From positions 248,001 to 312,000 of the forward strand of contig NZ_CP023671.1 of the NCBI RefSeq assembly GCF_003606265.1: a stretch of DNA of 64,000 nt, written 5' to 3'. The stretch comes from Clostridium septicum. Lineage in GTDB: Bacteria; Bacillota; Clostridia; Clostridiales; Clostridiaceae. Below the pieces are notes generated by a model. That model did no database searches, was not told the origin of the DNA, and saw only the letters and a list, made by a program, of their open reading frames with translations. The translations under genes and the position numbers were made by a program. This document shows, in pieces, positions 63,179 to 64,000 of the stretch (positions are counted from its first letter, which is position 1; each line of letters starts with the position of its first letter).

Positions 63179-64000
63179 AACTTCAATTTCAACAAAATCT
63201 CTCGTTACATCTCTAACCCATTTTCCACTTAATACCCTAAATACACTTACTATAGATTTTAAAATTTCATCTGATTTTATTATGAAAAATACTAATGCTA
63301 CAGGTAAATCCAATAAAAATGCTCCTATAAAACCACCTGGTATGGCAACTAACCACATAAATACAATATCATTAATTAATACAAATTTAGCATCTCCTCC
63401 ACCTCTTAATACTCCCATCATTAGATTAACTCCTAAAGACTGAAATATTACTATAATAGAAGTTACTTTCATAATGTCCATTGCTATTCCTTTTGTAAAT
63501 AAAGTTACATTGTAAAAGTCAACTACTATAGGCCTAATAATATATATAATTCCACTAGCTATAATTCCCATAACAACACTAAAAATTCCAATGGTAAAGG
63601 CATATTCTTTAGCTTTTTCTCTTTTACCCTCACCTATTGTATTTCCTATTATTACAGACGATGCATTAGATAATCCAAAAATAAAAACTGTAACAAATTG
63701 ATGAGCTACTCCATTTATACTATTAGCAGCAACTACATCAGTTCCCATTCTACCTACTACAACGGAAATCATCGATGCTCCAATTGACCAAAATAATTCA
63801 TTACAAAGTACAGGTGTACAAATAGATATATAATCATTTAATATAATTTTATCTACTTTTTTAAAATGTTTTAATTTAAGAAGTATTTTATTTTCAAATA
63901 CTGACATAAATACTAAAACAATTAAAAATTCGCAAATTCGAGCTATTACTGTTGCAATGGCAGCTCCCTTTATCCCAAGTTGTGGAGCTCCTAAATTACC
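63176..64000 (-). CDS. MATE family efflux transporter (partial, 5' end outside window)
   Basis: The C-terminal part of a MATE protein, open from its stop to the window edge (275 codons in view). SISTPVLCNELFWSIGASMISVVVGRMG-like helices and the second-half motif VIIGNTIGEGKREKAKEYA are visible. An internal ATG at 63907 is not the start, because the frame continues as GAPQLGIKGAAIATVIARICEF upstream. It is a different protein from the MATE at 60112-61440. Confidence 0.88.
   Translation of the reverse strand, partial: GNLGAPQLGIKGAAIATVIARICEFLIVLVFMSVFENKILLKLKHFKKVDKIILNDYISICTPVLCNELFWSIGASMISVVVGRMGTDVVAANSINGVAHQFVTVFIFGLSNASSVIIGNTIGEGKREKAKEYAFTIGIFSVVMGIIASGIIYIIRPIVVDFYNVTLFTKGIAMDIMKVTSIIVIFQSLGVNLMMGVLRGGGDAKFVLINDIVFMWLVAIPGGFIGAFLLDLPVALVFFIIKSDEILKSIVSVFRVLSGKWVRDVTRDFVEIEV

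Noticed and set aside
63176..63907. The second MATE as a truncated pseudogene
   Set aside because: The reading frame stays open and MATE-like up to the window edge, so the gene is cut by the window, not broken.
1..64000. CRISPR arrays, tRNA or rRNA genes, insertion sequences, prophage or toxin-antitoxin loci
   Set aside because: Looked for spaced direct repeats, tRNA-like cloverleaf motifs, transposase or integrase motifs and found none; the only tandem repeats are coding.

Overview
The window is AT-rich and compact, with strong Shine-Dalgarno sites. It looks like a chromosomal stretch of an anaerobic, spore-forming, Gram-positive Clostridium (sensu stricto, cluster I). Support for this comes from an intact pro-sigma-K gene, an Rnf operon, AdhE, a FabT/FabK-type fatty-acid operon, a T-box-controlled alaS and an LPXTG surface lyase. 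The pilT-sigK adjacency, the glutathione-synthesis fusion GshF and the hyaluronate-lyase-like protein suggest C. perfringens or a near relative. That species assignment is inference. Of 58 genes recognised, 57 lie on the minus strand, so the window probably sits within one replication arm.

Layout, read by + coordinates although almost everything is transcribed right to left. 1-3.7 kb: pilT (cut by the window edge), sigK, and a class B penicillin-binding protein. 3.7-15.8 kb: a housekeeping block, in transcription order alaS, ireB-like, ruvX, DUF1292, fur, rnj, typA, mltG, trmR, U32 tRNA hydroxylase, udk, pbp. Its head is a complete alanine T-box leader with a consensus promoter. 15.8-22.5 kb: an AI-2E-type permease, a PRC-barrel protein, the iscR-iscS-iscU-mnmA iron-sulfur/thiouridine operon, rarA and a small lipoprotein. 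22.6-26.1 kb: adhE with a 486-base upstream region carrying a promoter, Rex-like palindromes and a GC-rich overlapping dyad, then an orphan HutP-family gene. 26.2-36 kb: the full fatty-acid operon fabT-fabH-acpP-fabK-fabD-fabG-fabF-accB-fabZ-accC-accD-accA, with a perfect FabT-like operator at the promoter. 36-42 kb: a DUF3592-like membrane protein, a flavin reductase, and rnfCDGEAB, whose RnfC lacks the N-terminal NADH/FMN part.

42.4-47.8 kb: a TPR protein, a small membrane protein, a SEC-C protein, the clpS-clpA N-end-rule pair and a small zinc-ribbon-like protein. 47.9-51.3 kb: a very long class B PBP with an insertion in its transpeptidase domain, and a small unknown gene. 51.4-57.5 kb: two exported proteins, a PL8 lyase with five near-identical 258-bp repeats and an LPKTG anchor, and a CpdB-like nucleotidase lipoprotein. 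57.8-64 kb: gshF overlapping a MATE transporter, the only + strand gene (a glutamate:GABA-antiporter-like permease), and a second MATE cut by the window edge.

Most of the window is conserved core genome. I see no CRISPR array, tRNA, rRNA, insertion sequence, prophage or defence system. The points most worth a second look are the shortened RnfC, the higher-order repeat in the PL8 lyase, the adhE upstream dyads, the operon-internal hairpin that buries the PBP ribosome-binding site, the ClpS/ClpA pair, the orphan HutP homologue and the insertion in the long PBP.
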